Notes: a model not told the origin generated them from the sequence alone. A stretch of DNA of 64,000 bases from Verrucomicrobiia bacterium (GCA_019634625.1 JAHCBA010000011.1:62001-126000); one strand, 5' to 3'; counted from the first letter of the stretch, positions 49,462 through 58,678 are shown. A program made the numbers and translations.

Positions 49462-50702
49462 CGTTGCCGCCAGGCGAGCCGTGAGACCTTGCCCCGGCCA
49501 TTGACCGGAATCGCCGCCACCCACCGCCACTCGCGCGGCACCTGCCATGCCGGCAGACGCCGGAGCGCATGGGCGCGGAGGTCCGACTCCGACACCGTCG
49601 CCCGCGGACGGGGTGCAATCACGGCGACGAGGCGCTCTTCACGGACATCCCGGAGATCCGGTGCGCCGAACACCAGGCACGCTTCGACATCCGGGTGGGT
49701 GGCCAGCACGGCCTCGACGGTCTCCGGGGCCACCTTGCGTCCCGCCAGGTTGATCAGGTCGCCGAGCCGCCCCAGCAACCGCACCCCGGCTTCGTCGAGT
49801 TCGGCGACGTCCCGGGAGCGGTAGCGTCCATGCCCGAGATGGGCGGGCTCGGGAGGCACGTAGCCGAGCGCCACCGACGGGCTCCTGACTTCGAGGCAGC
49901 CATCGGGGTCCAGGCCGACACGAACTCCGGGCAGCGTCGTTCCGACCCCTCCGTCGCCGCGCCTCGGGATCGCGGTGGCGTCGTAGGCAATCCCGCCGCA
50001 CTCGGTGGCGCCGTAGAAGTTGTGGATCTTCAGGCCCTGCCTGCGGAAGACGGACTCCTCGAGCGCAACGGACAACGGCGCCCCGGCCGAGATCGCGAGC
50101 CGGACATTGGCCGGAATGGCGTCCGCATCGTGCCAGCTTCGCCACAGGGCCGGGACCGCGGGAAGAGTCAGGGGCGGCCGGTTGACCGCAGCCCGCCGAA
50201 TTGCTTCCGGCAGGGGCGACTCGCCGAGGATCAGGGGAATCCCGTGGAGCAGCAGGGGCAGCACGAGATTCGAGAAACCGTACGAGTGCGCCAGCGAGAT
50301 GACCCCGAGGTTCGGGCTTTCGGCGTTTAACCCCATCCCGGCGACGATCTGGTCCGCATCGGCCGCGAGCTGTTGCGCCGTGAAGGCCACCAGGCGGGGG
50401 GGGCCGGTGGTCGCCGACGTGAGCTTCAGATGCGCCACCCCGGTCGGCACAGCCGGCATCCGGTCAAGGCTCTGTCCACGGTCCAACGGGCAGACGGGCC
50501 GGTCGTCCCGCCACGCACGCAGCACGGTCAGCACGAACCCGGTCGTGGTTCCGGACGGGAGTGCCAGACCTGCGGTGGCGGGACGCCTTCCGGCCGCGCC
50601 GTCGAGTTCGTTGAAGGTCAGACTTTGCCCTTCCGCCAGGTCCACCACCGCCACCTCACGGGATCGGGCCTGAACGACCTGGCGCCACCGATCGTAGAGC
50701 AT
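49437..50702 (-). CDS. AMP-dependent synthetase/ligase (acyl- or aryl-activating)
   Basis: 421 aa, ANL superfamily. Nucleotide loop LTSATTGPPR (usual TSGTTGxPK, here degenerate), NFYGATECGG (adenine site), YRSRDVAELDEAG, INLAGRKVAPETVEAVLATHPDVE (hinge), and VNGRGKVSR with the catalytic lysine. Shorter than the ~500-550 aa norm, with a compact N-terminal domain, as in ligases of aryl-polyene-type clusters. It would adenylate a carboxylic acid and load it on CoA or an ACP. It faces the operon tail to tail; ATG 50702 has no clear ribosome site. Confidence 0.87.
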   Translation of the reverse strand: MLYDRWRQVVQARSREVAVVDLAEGQSLTFNELDGAAGRRPATAGLALPSGTTTGFVLTVLRAWRDDRPVCPLDRGQSLDRMPAVPTGVAHLKLTSATTGPPRLVAFTAQQLAADADQIVAGMGLNAESPNLGVISLAHSYGFSNLVLPLLLHGIPLILGESPLPEAIRRAAVNRPPLTLPAVPALWRSWHDADAIPANVRLAISAGAPLSVALEESVFRRQGLKIHNFYGATECGGIAYDATAIPRRGDGGVGTTLPGVRVGLDPDGCLEVRSPSVALGYVPPEPAHLGHGRYRSRDVAELDEAGVRLLGRLGDLINLAGRKVAPETVEAVLATHPDVEACLVFGAPDLRDVREERLVAVIAPRPRATVSESDLRAHALRRLPAWQVPREWRWVAAIPVNGRGKVSRLAWRQRYLAGDVA

Positions 50703-50767
50703 TGCGGTCTAGGTAGACGGATCGTGGCGTCGCCCGCAAGTGCCGTGTATTCCGTGCCGTGCTGTCC

Positions 50768-50878
50768 CGTGCGTCCCGGAGTGGTGGGTGAGGAGGCAGC
50801 GAATCCGAGGGACGAGCTCCGCGAGTCCTCAGCCCAACGCTCCACACCGTTGCGGCCTCGTGGATCCCGGCCCTCCGG
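50768..50878 (+). repeat. Full copy of the 74-bp palindromic repeat with flank
   Basis: Flank GTGCGTCCCGGAGTGGTGGG, then the repeat 50804-50877 (TCCGAGGGACGAGCTCC to CCCGGCCCTCCGG). It occupies much of the 297-bp divergent gap 50703-50999 between the AMP-ligase and the RNase gene. Confidence 0.83.
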
Positions 50879-50999
50879 GGCCGCGATTCCCGATGCTCGC
50901 ACCGCTCCCCCCAACTCCGGGATGAACGGGTCGCCCCTGACCGGTGGAACCGGGTCTTGCCTGTCTTCCCCAAGCCTGCCATGGACGGCACCGCACCGC

Positions 51000-52391
51000 A
51001 TGAAGATCCAAGTCCTCGGCGCCGCCGGCGGCGAAGTCACCGGCTCCGCCTATCTCGTTCGCACCGCGCACGCCACCGTGCTGGTCGATGCCGGTCTCTT
51101 TCAAGGGGCGGACTCCGACGACGGCCGCAATACCTGGCCGGCCGAGGTGCCGCCATCCTCGATCGATGCCGTGGTGCTGACCCATGCCCACCTCGACCAC
51201 ACGGGGCGCCTCCCGCTCCTGGTGAAGCTGGGATACGAGGGCCCGGTGTTCTCGACGCCGGCCACCATGGAACTGGCCGGCATCATCCTGCTGGATTCGG
51301 CCAAGCTCCAGGCGCAGGACGCCATCCGGATCAATCGCAAGCGGGAACGGGCCGGCGAAGACCCCGTTCAACCCCTGTACGGACCGGAACACGTCGAGCC
51401 CCTGGCCGACCTGGCCCGCACCCACCCGCTGGCCACCCCGTTCGAGGTGGCTCGCGGGGTCAGGGGCCGGTTCTTCGAGGCCGGCCATATCCTCGGGTCC
51501 GCAAGCCTCGAACTGATCGTGGACGACGCCGGCACGACGCGGACCCTGGTCTTCTCCGGGGATCTTGGCCCCACCACCCTGCCGATCCTTCGTGAATTCG
51601 CACCCCCCGAACGGGCCGACTGGGTGTTCCTCGAATCCACCTACGGCGACCGCGACCATCGCGGCTACCCGGAAACGGTCGCCGAGTTCACCGGCATCGT
51701 CTCCGGCGTCGTGCAGCAGGGAGGCAAGATCCTCGTGCCCACCTTCGCCGTCGGTCGCGCCCAGCAGATCCTCTATCACCTCGCCGTCCTCTTTCGTGAC
51801 GGCACCCTCCCGCGGTTCCCCGTCATCCTCGACAGTCCCATGGCGGTCGAGGCGACGCGCGTGTATGTGCGGCATCCGGAGCTGTTCGATGAGGAAATGC
51901 AGGCACTCAGCGACCGCGGTGTGGAACCGTTCCACGCCGCCCATTTCCGCGCGACGGTCACCGCCGAGGAGTCGAAGACGCTCAACGATCTTGCCGGGCC
52001 GTGTGTCATCCTCGCCGGATCGGGCATGTGCACCGGCGGACGCATCCTGCACCATCTCAAGCAGAACCTCTGGAAGCCCGACACCCATGTGCTGATCGTC
52101 GGCTACCAGGCCCGGGGCTCCCTCGGACGCCGCCTCGTCGAGCGCGAGGAACACGTCAGCATCCATGGCGAACGCATCGCCGTCCGGGGCCGGATCCACA
52201 CGCTCGGCGGCTTCAGCGCCCATGCCGGCCGAAGCGACCTGCTCAAGTGGTTCTCCCACCTCGCACCCTCCCGGCCCAGGGTGATCCTCACCCACGGCGA
52301 AGACGCACCCCGCCGCGCCCTGGCGGAACGCATTCAGTCGGACTTCCGTCTGGACTGTCACCTGCCCGATCTCGGGGAGACACTGGAGTAG
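51000..52391 (+). CDS. MBL-fold beta-CASP ribonuclease
   Basis: 463 aa. MKIQVLGAAGGEVTGSAYLV start, metal-binding HxHxDH in LTHAHLDHTG, GHILGSASLEL, STYGDRDH, then the beta-CASP insert with VPTFAVGRAQQIL, DSPMAVEAT, GSGMCTGGRILHHLKQNL and VGYQARGSLGRRLV, and the final GGFSAHAGRSDLLKW and ILTHGE motifs. This is the bacterial CPSF73/Ysh1-like RNA-processing exonuclease and endonuclease family, cytosolic. The KH-type extra domains of archaeal members are absent. The start follows a repeat-filled gap; no strong ribosome site. Confidence 0.92.
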   Translation: MKIQVLGAAGGEVTGSAYLVRTAHATVLVDAGLFQGADSDDGRNTWPAEVPPSSIDAVVLTHAHLDHTGRLPLLVKLGYEGPVFSTPATMELAGIILLDSAKLQAQDAIRINRKRERAGEDPVQPLYGPEHVEPLADLARTHPLATPFEVARGVRGRFFEAGHILGSASLELIVDDAGTTRTLVFSGDLGPTTLPILREFAPPERADWVFLESTYGDRDHRGYPETVAEFTGIVSGVVQQGGKILVPTFAVGRAQQILYHLAVLFRDGTLPRFPVILDSPMAVEATRVYVRHPELFDEEMQALSDRGVEPFHAAHFRATVTAEESKTLNDLAGPCVILAGSGMCTGGRILHHLKQNLWKPDTHVLIVGYQARGSLGRRLVEREEHVSIHGERIAVRGRIHTLGGFSAHAGRSDLLKWFSHLAPSRPRVILTHGEDAPRRALAERIQSDFRLDCHLPDLGETLE

Positions 52392-52400
52392 AGCACCCAC

Positions 52401-52976
52401 GTGGGATTCCTCGGCGTCCCCTGGAAATCGGCGGCAGCCACCGTGACCCCACAACGTCGCAAGTTCGAACTGGCCCTGATGGACATCCGCCGGTGCCTCG
52501 TCGATCCGCCGATGGAGGATCGGGACGATGCCCTCCGGAGCGCTGCCTGGGGAGTGGACCGATTCGTCCGGGCGATGGCGAGCGATCCGGACAAGACGAG
52601 AGCGCTCATCGAGACGGTCCGCGCCGTTCGGGAATGCCCCGGACCCGGCAGCACCAGCGCGGAGGAGCATCTTATGAAGTCGCTCGCCTCGATCGCCTAC
52701 TGGTCCAGCGACGAGCTGTCGGCCGTCCCGCCGCCCGATACGAGGAATCGACGGGAGGTTCTGGGTGAACTTGTGATGTATGCGGTTGAATGCCTCGCAT
52801 TCCGGCGAGCCCGCGACTCCTTCGGCGGTCGGCGGCGCTCCATCGCCTTCCAGCTCCTCACCGACGCCCAACCCTACCTGGACCATCCAGAAGCCGTCCG
52901 GGTCGCCCTGTCGATTGTCCGATCCGCGGCAGGAAGCGATTTCCACGGCGCCATCGAGTTTCTGAAGCATGGAGAT
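52401..52976 (+). pseudogene. Remnant of a helical protein gene without its 3' end
   Basis: 192 codons of protein-like sequence from GTG 52401 (e.g. KFELALMDIRRCLVDPPMED, LGELVMYAVECLAFRRARDS, AVRVALSIVRSAAGSDFHGA), mostly amphipathic helices. After FLKHGD the frame turns into low-complexity Arg/Pro sequence and then into the wrong frame of the sigma-54 activator, reaching a stop only at 53741. I read it as a gene that lost its C-terminus and stop; the family is not recognised. It starts 9 bp after the RNase gene, so the intact ancestor may have been co-transcribed with it. Confidence 0.55.
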
Positions 52977-53118
52977 GTGCACGCCCGCCGGCCGGCGGCC
53001 CGCAGTCATTGCGGGAATCCTTCTCGCCGGATACCCTCACCCCCGATCCCCCAGTTCCGGTCCGTATCCCCATCCCATCGCCCGGACCGGACGACCCAAC
53101 CCCAGGCCGCCGCGCCTT

Positions 53119-55254
53119 ATGCCCTGGTCCACCGAAGCCAAAGTCCGCGCCGGATTCGCCGTCGCCCTCACGCTCCTGCTCCTTGTGGACACCGTCGCCC
53201 TGCTCAGCGTGCGCCGACTGACCCGCACCGTTCACTGGCAGGTGCAGGCCTACAAGGTCCTCGAGGACCTCGACGAACTGCTTTCGCTCCTCCAGGACGC
53301 CGAAACGGGCCAGCGCGGCTTCCTCCTCACCGGCGAGGAACACTACCTCGAACCCTACCGCACCAGTGTCACCGGCATCCACCGGGACGTCCTCGAACTC
53401 CGCGAACTCACCGCCGACAACCCCGCCTACCAGCGCCAGCTCGACCACCTCGAACCGCTCGTCGAACGAAAGCTCTCCGAACTCCAGGCCACCCTGGATC
53501 TGCATCGATCGCACGGAATCGACGCCGCCCTCGAATTGGTGCGCACTGGCGACGGCAAGGAGTCCATGGACGGGATCCGCGCCGTGATCGCCACCCTGAA
53601 GCAGGCCGAAACCGCCCTGCTGAGCGGGCGGGAAGCGTCGGCCAGGACCGGCGCCCGCAGGGCCACCACCATCATCCTCGCCGGCAATGCCCTCGGTCTC
53701 GCCCTCCTCGCCGTCGCGTTCGCGGTCATCCGTCGGGATGAACGCCAGCGTCGAGCCGCCGAGACCGACTTGCGCCGCGCTCATGACCTCCTTGAGATCC
53801 GCGTCGCTGAACGCACTTCGGAACTCTCCCTCGCCAATACTCACCTCCGTTCGGAGATCGAACACCGCGCCCGCGCCGAGACGAAACTGGAGGATGCCCT
53901 TCATCGCCTCGAATCCAGCCGCGATGACCTCATCTCCATCCTGGACCAGCTCGCCGTCGCCGCCGCCATCACCGACCCCGAGGGCCGCGTGACCTTCCTC
54001 AGCCGGGCGGCCCGGCGCAGCTTCGGCCGGAATCCCGAGGCGTTTGTCGGAAAGCCCTGGGAAGATCTCTTCCCCTTCCGCGACGACGACAAGGCCCGCC
54101 TGTACCAACTCATGGCCCGACCCGTCGCCGAGCGCGGCCGGGCCCCGGTCCGCATCGAAGTGGCGCCCGGCCGCCACTGGTGGATGGAGGTCGAGATCCA
54201 GGACGATCCGCGCGAACCCCGCCGCCGCATCTTCTTCTTCCACGACGTCACGGCTCTCTATGACCTGCGGCGCCAGCTCGACGAGAAGGGCCGTTTCCAT
54301 GATCTGGTCGGGCGGAGTGAACCCGCCCAGCAGGTGTTCCAACAGATCCGGCAGCTCGCCGCTGTGGACAGCACCGTTCTCATCGAGGGCGAAACCGGGA
54401 CGGGCAAGGAGCTCGCCGCCCGCGCCATCCATCACCACAGCCCGCGTGCCCACCGGCCCTTTGTCGCGGTCAACCTCGCCGGCCTGTCCAGTTCGCTCCT
54501 CAGCAGCCAGTTGTTTGGTCACAAACGCGGCGCCTTCACCGGTGCCGTCGCCGATCACCACGGCTATTTCGAAGCCGCTCACGGCGGAACCCTCTTCCTG
54601 GACGAAATCGGCGACATGCCCGCCGAAGCGCAGACGGCCCTCCTGCGCGTCCTTCAGGAACGGGAAGTCGTCCGCCTCGGCGAAACCCGGCCCCGCAAAG
54701 TCGATGTCCGCGTCCTCGCCGCCACCCAGCACGACCTCGCCCGGGCCGTCGAACAGGGCCGCTTCCGGTCCGATCTTCTCTACCGGGTCCGGGTCGGACG
54801 CATCGTGCTTCCACCCCTCCGCAACCGGCGCGAGGATATCCCTCTCCTGGTGACCCATTTTCTCGCCCAGTGCCGCGCCGCCACGGGCCGGCCCATCGAC
54901 CACATCAGCCACGAGGCGATGACCATCCTTCTCGATCATTCCTGGCCCGGAAACGTGCGCGAACTCAAAGGCGCCATCGAATTCGCCACCATCCGCTGCA
55001 CCGGAGCGGTTCTCCAGGCCTCGGACCTGCCTCCGGAAATCCTCGATTCCCCGCCCCGCTTACCGCCCCATCCCGAGCGCTCTCCCGACCCGCGCCAACG
55101 TGTCCTCGATGCCCTCGAACGAGCCGGCGGCAATCGCACCGATGCCGCCCGCACCCTCGGCATCAGTCGCGCCACGCTCTACCGCCGCCTCACCCGACTC
55201 GGCATCCCGCACCGCGAGACCGACGCGGACACCCAGCCCAAGCCGGCGGAATAG
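53119..55254 (+). CDS. Membrane sensor sigma-54 activator (CHASE3-PAS-AAA+-Fis)
   Basis: 711 aa from ATG 53119. A membrane helix (AGFAVALTLLLLVDTVALL), a CHASE3 domain (about 30-190: LEDLDELLSLLQDAETGQRGFLLTGEEHYLEPYR) and a second helix (TTIILAGNALGLALLAVAFAVI) place the sensor outside the cytoplasm. A coiled coil, a PAS domain (ISILDQLAVAAAITDPEGRV) and a sigma-54 AAA+ domain follow: Walker A GETGTGKE (about residue 422), GAFTGA loop (471-476), Walker B GGTLFLDEIGD, arginine-finger region RFRSDLLYR. The end is a Fis-type helix-turn-helix (GGNRTDAARTLGISRATLYRRL). CHASE3 is usually on histidine kinases; here signal and transcription output are in one protein. A sigma-54 promoter lies 205 bp downstream. 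Confidence 0.92.
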   Translation: MPWSTEAKVRAGFAVALTLLLLVDTVALLSVRRLTRTVHWQVQAYKVLEDLDELLSLLQDAETGQRGFLLTGEEHYLEPYRTSVTGIHRDVLELRELTADNPAYQRQLDHLEPLVERKLSELQATLDLHRSHGIDAALELVRTGDGKESMDGIRAVIATLKQAETALLSGREASARTGARRATTIILAGNALGLALLAVAFAVIRRDERQRRAAETDLRRAHDLLEIRVAERTSELSLANTHLRSEIEHRARAETKLEDALHRLESSRDDLISILDQLAVAAAITDPEGRVTFLSRAARRSFGRNPEAFVGKPWEDLFPFRDDDKARLYQLMARPVAERGRAPVRIEVAPGRHWWMEVEIQDDPREPRRRIFFFHDVTALYDLRRQLDEKGRFHDLVGRSEPAQQVFQQIRQLAAVDSTVLIEGETGTGKELAARAIHHHSPRAHRPFVAVNLAGLSSSLLSSQLFGHKRGAFTGAVADHHGYFEAAHGGTLFLDEIGDMPAEAQTALLRVLQEREVVRLGETRPRKVDVRVLAATQHDLARAVEQGRFRSDLLYRVRVGRIVLPPLRNRREDIPLLVTHFLAQCRAATGRPIDHISHEAMTILLDHSWPGNVRELKGAIEFATIRCTGAVLQASDLPPEILDSPPRLPPHPERSPDPRQRVLDALERAGGNRTDAARTLGISRATLYRRLTRLGIPHRETDADTQPKPAE

Positions 55255-55611
55255 CACGTCCCCTGACCCCCACCGGCCCCTGGGTCACCCCGCGCCCAGC
55301 CCACCCCCCGGCAGACTCCCTGTCTCACCCGGAACGTCAGTGACACACCACACTGTCTCCTCCTGAGACGATTTCAGCCGGCTCTGTCACCCCGCGCCGA
55401 CACTGCAATGCCCCGGCCGGCAGGCCCTTGACGCTTCTCGCTCCCCGCTCCCCTGGGTGTGGCACGGTTCAAGCAACCTCGCAGCCTGCCCCCCGATCCG
55501 TACCCCTGCCGCCATGAAGTCCACGACCTGCATTCCCATCGTCCCCTTCGTCATCGCTCTGGGCTCGCCGGGACGCACACCGTGACGGAACCGAATCGAG
55601 GACCTGATCTC
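55255..55611. other. Intergenic region between the sigma-54 activator and FG-GAP gene
   Basis: 357 bp. Contains a GTCTC/GAGAC inverted repeat (55355-55369) with a second TGTCTC at 55321, possible activator sites, and a sigma-54 promoter at 55460. Otherwise nothing gene-like. Confidence 0.6.
55460..55475 (+). promoter_or_regulatory. Sigma-54 (RpoN) promoter
   Basis: TGGCACGGTTCAAGCA: a perfect -24 element (TGGCACG) and a -12 GC exactly ten bases after the GG. It deviates from TGGCACG-N4-TTGCA only by AA for TT. It lies 140 bp before the FG-GAP/PKD gene and directly downstream of a sigma-54 activator gene. Confidence 0.65.
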
Positions 55612-57327
55612 ATGAAAACGAATCCCACGTTCGCCACCTTCCTCCTTGTCGCCGCGACCACCATATCCAGTGAGGCCGCCCATCGCCTCCTCCCGAACCC
55701 GGCCCAACCCGGAGCCGCGTTCGGCACCGCGGTCGCCCTGCGCAACGGACTCGCCGCCGTGGGCGCGCCAAGGGAACTCGATGCCTCCGGCACCCGGCAG
55801 GCCGGGGCCGTCTATGTCGCCACCGCCGACGGTTCCCTTGCCTGGCGTCTGACCCCCTCCGATGCCGCAGCCCGGTACCAGTTCGGTCGCGCCCTGGCCC
55901 TCGATGGAGACACCCTGGTCATCGGCGCCTGGTACGCCGCCTACGTGTTCCGGTACGATGCCGCCACCTCCCAGTGGTTCGAGGAGGCCCGGCTCGAACA
56001 GTCCTGCAGCCAGGGAAAGTTCGGCGCCTCGGTCGCCCTCAGCGGTGACCGCCTCCTCATCGGATCGCCCCATATCGGCTGCCTCGGAGGCTCCACCAAG
56101 GGCCACGTCTTCTTCTACCGCCACACCGGAGGCGGTGTCTGGCAGCTCGAACGTCGCTTCGGCGGCGACATCCCCGCCACCGGCGACTACTTCGGCTGGT
56201 CGGTTGCCCTCGAAGGGGATCTGGCCGTCGTCGGATCCCCCTACTCCGCGCGCGTCAACCTGTACCGCCACACCGGAACAGCCTGGGTGGAGGATGGCAC
56301 CCTCCGCTACCCCTTCTCCCAGACGTCCTCGGGATTCGGCTGGGATGTCGCCCTCCGGGACGGACGCCTGCTCGTCGGTGCACCCTCCGACAACACCCGC
56401 CAGTCCGGGGCGGGCGGCGCCTTTGTCTATCGCCGTGACGGCACCTCCTGGGTTTTTGAAGCGGGCCTGCTGCCACCCTCAACAAGCCCTGCCCAGAAAC
56501 TCACCGGCTCCTACTATGGCACCTCCGTCGCCCTCTCCGGAGATCTCCTCGCCATGGGAGGGCCCCAGGCCGACGCCACCCGGCAGCAGGACGGCGCGGT
56601 CGTCGTCTTCGGACGCCACAACGGTTCCTGGACGCTGATCACCACGCTGACCGCCGCCCCGCTGGCAGGCTCCTATGATGCCCTCGGAACGGCACTCGAC
56701 CTCGACGGGCCCAGCCTCCTCGCGGGAGCACCCGGTCACGACGGAGCCGGACTCGACGTGGGCGCCGCATACCTCTTCCCCGTCGTCAACGAACCCCCGC
56801 CCCCGCCGCCGCCCCCACCCCCGCCCAACGATCCCCCGAAGGCCTCGTTTACCGTGGTCACCGACGGACTCACCGCCCACTTCGATGCCAGCGCCTCCTA
56901 CGATCCCGACGGCATTATCGCGGATTACTCATGGACCTTCGGCGACAAGACCGGTGGCAAGGGCGTCCTCATCTCCCACACCTACGCCGTCCCTGATCTC
57001 TACACTGTTTATCTCCGCGTCACCGACAACGGTGGAAAGGTTCATACCGTCTCCGCCCTGGTCCCCATCAGCGACGGCTCCGGCATCGTCCTGACGGCCC
57101 ACGGCACCAAGTTCCAGGGCGGACTTCAGCGGGCGCACCTGGCATGGTCCAACGCGGCGTCCGCCCATGTGGAAGTCTTCCGGGACGGTCTCCGCATCGC
57201 CACCGTCCCCAATAACGGCAAGTACACCGACCCCATCGACCGCCGCGGGCGGGGCACCTACATCTACCGTGTCTGCGAGCCGGGCGCCCAGGCGTGCTCC
57301 AACCCAGCCACCGTGGTCTTCGACTAG
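55612..57327 (+). CDS. Secreted FG-GAP/PKD surface protein
   Basis: 571 aa, ATG 55612 with GAGGA about 10 bases upstream. Signal peptide (FATFLLVAATTISSEAA). About seven FG-GAP/integrin-alpha-like propeller blades: FGTAVALRNGLAAVGAPRE, FGRALALDGDTLVIGAW, FGASVALSGDRLLIGSP, FGWSVALEGDLAVVGSP, YGTSVALSGDLLAMGGP. A linker with a run of eleven or more prolines follows, then a PKD domain (ASFTVVTDGLTAHFDASASY, YSWTFGDKTG) and an Fn3-like end (AHLAWSNAASAHVEVFRDG). Likely an adhesin or glycan-binding surface protein. Expression is probably sigma-54 dependent, given the promoter at 55460. Confidence 0.88.
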   Translation: MKTNPTFATFLLVAATTISSEAAHRLLPNPAQPGAAFGTAVALRNGLAAVGAPRELDASGTRQAGAVYVATADGSLAWRLTPSDAAARYQFGRALALDGDTLVIGAWYAAYVFRYDAATSQWFEEARLEQSCSQGKFGASVALSGDRLLIGSPHIGCLGGSTKGHVFFYRHTGGGVWQLERRFGGDIPATGDYFGWSVALEGDLAVVGSPYSARVNLYRHTGTAWVEDGTLRYPFSQTSSGFGWDVALRDGRLLVGAPSDNTRQSGAGGAFVYRRDGTSWVFEAGLLPPSTSPAQKLTGSYYGTSVALSGDLLAMGGPQADATRQQDGAVVVFGRHNGSWTLITTLTAAPLAGSYDALGTALDLDGPSLLAGAPGHDGAGLDVGAAYLFPVVNEPPPPPPPPPPPNDPPKASFTVVTDGLTAHFDASASYDPDGIIADYSWTFGDKTGGKGVLISHTYAVPDLYTVYLRVTDNGGKVHTVSALVPISDGSGIVLTAHGTKFQGGLQRAHLAWSNAASAHVEVFRDGLRIATVPNNGKYTDPIDRRGRGTYIYRVCEPGAQACSNPATVVFD

Positions 57328-57586
57328 CCGGATCCGCCGGCGCGGTTGATCGCTGTCGTGGTGGGGCACGATGGGTGACGGCGTCCGTCTCCCGAGCCCT
57401 GTCCTTCCACCCGCTGCGGTTTGCCCGTGGGCACCCGGGCACCCGGGAACTCGGGCGCCCGGGGGATTGGGAAAGAGCCCGGGACGGATCCAACATCCGG
57501 CCCGGCCCGGACTTGAGCCGTTCCGTCCGGCCCGGGTACGCTTGCCCCGGCCCCGAACACGCTCCGTCACGATCGAAATCAACCTC

Positions 57587-58606
57587 ATGAAATCCACGCC
57601 TCTTCCGATCCCCTCCACCCGGTCCGTCCTGGTCGCCGCCCTGCTGGCGGCCACGTCATGGACGGCGGCCGCGGCCGATGCCTACCTGGGCCGCTGGGCC
57701 CTGACGATTCCCGGCGGTGGCGCCGGGTGGCTGGAAGTCCGCCGCGACGCCGGCGGATGGTACGACGGCTCGATCCTCTGGGGCGGCGGCAGCGTCGTCC
57801 CCGTCTCGAGCGTCTTCTTCGAGGACGGCAACCTCCACGTCACCCGCACCCGCGATGTCCGTCGGCGCAACGCGGACAACCAGGTGGTGCGGACCCAGCA
57901 GTTCACCGAACTGCTTTCCGGCCAGGTGTACGGCGACAGCATCGAGTTCATCCGGATCAATCCGCGCGAAAACGGGCAGGGCATGGAACGGTCCGAGTTC
58001 TCCGGACGCCGCATCCCGCCCCTGCCGCCGCGTCCCGACCTCTCGGCGGTCCGCTTCGGAGAACCCATCGCGCTGCTCAACGGCCGGGATCTGACCGGTT
58101 GGCGCCTGATCGAAACCCGCGCCGCCAACGGCTGGAGCGTCGAGAACGGCGTCCTGATCAACCGGCCCGACAAGTCCACCGGCCGCAACTACGGCAATCT
58201 CCGGACCGACCGGGAGTTCGAGGATTTCAACCTGACCCTGGAAGCCAAGGTCCCCGAGCGCGGCAACAGCGGGATCTACCTGCGCGGCATCTACGAGGTG
58301 CAGGTGGCGGACTCCTATGGTCGTCCGGCGGATTCCCATGGCATGGGGGGCGTTTACAGCCGGATCACCCCCACCACCAACGCCAGCAAGCCCCCCGGGG
58401 AATGGCAGACCTTCGACATCACGCTCGTCGATCGCCATGTCACCGTGATCCTCAATGGCGTGAAGATCATCGACAATCAGCCGCTGCTCGGCTGCACCGG
58501 CGGGGCCCTCTGGTCGGATGAATCCCGGCCCGGCCCGATCTACCTCCAGGGCGACCACGAGGCGGTGGACTACCGCAACATGGTCCTCCGCCCGGTGCTG
58601 AAGTGA
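57587..58606 (+). CDS. DUF1080 (3-keto-disaccharide hydrolase-like) secreted protein
   Basis: 339 aa from ATG 57587 with signal peptide (SVLVAALLAATSWTAAAA). The C-terminal ~190 residues are DUF1080, a LamG/concanavalin-like fold now linked to 3-ketoglucoside hydrolysis: ALLNGRDLTGWRLIET, WSVENGVLINRP, FEDFNLTLEAKVPERGNSGIYLRGIYEVQVADSYG, GEWQTFDITLVDRHVTVILNG, GPIYLQGDHEAVDYRNMVLRPV. The N-terminal ~130 residues are an extra beta domain. Periplasmic sugar metabolism is inferred from the family. The 259-bp upstream gap (57328-57586) holds only GC-rich CCCGGG-type repeats and no clear promoter. Confidence 0.9.
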   Translation: MKSTPLPIPSTRSVLVAALLAATSWTAAAADAYLGRWALTIPGGGAGWLEVRRDAGGWYDGSILWGGGSVVPVSSVFFEDGNLHVTRTRDVRRRNADNQVVRTQQFTELLSGQVYGDSIEFIRINPRENGQGMERSEFSGRRIPPLPPRPDLSAVRFGEPIALLNGRDLTGWRLIETRAANGWSVENGVLINRPDKSTGRNYGNLRTDREFEDFNLTLEAKVPERGNSGIYLRGIYEVQVADSYGRPADSHGMGGVYSRITPTTNASKPPGEWQTFDITLVDRHVTVILNGVKIIDNQPLLGCTGGALWSDESRPGPIYLQGDHEAVDYRNMVLRPVLK

Positions 58607-58624
58607 TGGATTCCGAAATGGCTG

Positions 58625-58652
58625 TTGACGACCGGAGCCTCATTGGTAGGCT
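58625..58652 (+). promoter_or_regulatory. Promoter of the rplM-rpsI operon
   Basis: TTGACG (58625-58630), 16-bp spacer, TAGGCT (58647-58652), 26 bp before the rplM start; typical sigma-70 layout in a ribosomal-protein gene leader. Confidence 0.55.
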
Positions 58653-58678
58653 CCGCGTCCCTTTTCTTCGGGGATGAC

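Noticed and set aside
52969-53118. An earlier ATG (52969) for the sigma-54 activator, adding 50 residues.
   Set aside because: The extra residues are Pro/Arg-rich and unlike the family, and the membrane helix follows directly after ATG 53119.
57359-57376. Possible second sigma-54 promoter (TGGGGCACGATGGGTGAC).
   Set aside because: The -24 part is only approximate and there is GA instead of GC at the -12 position.
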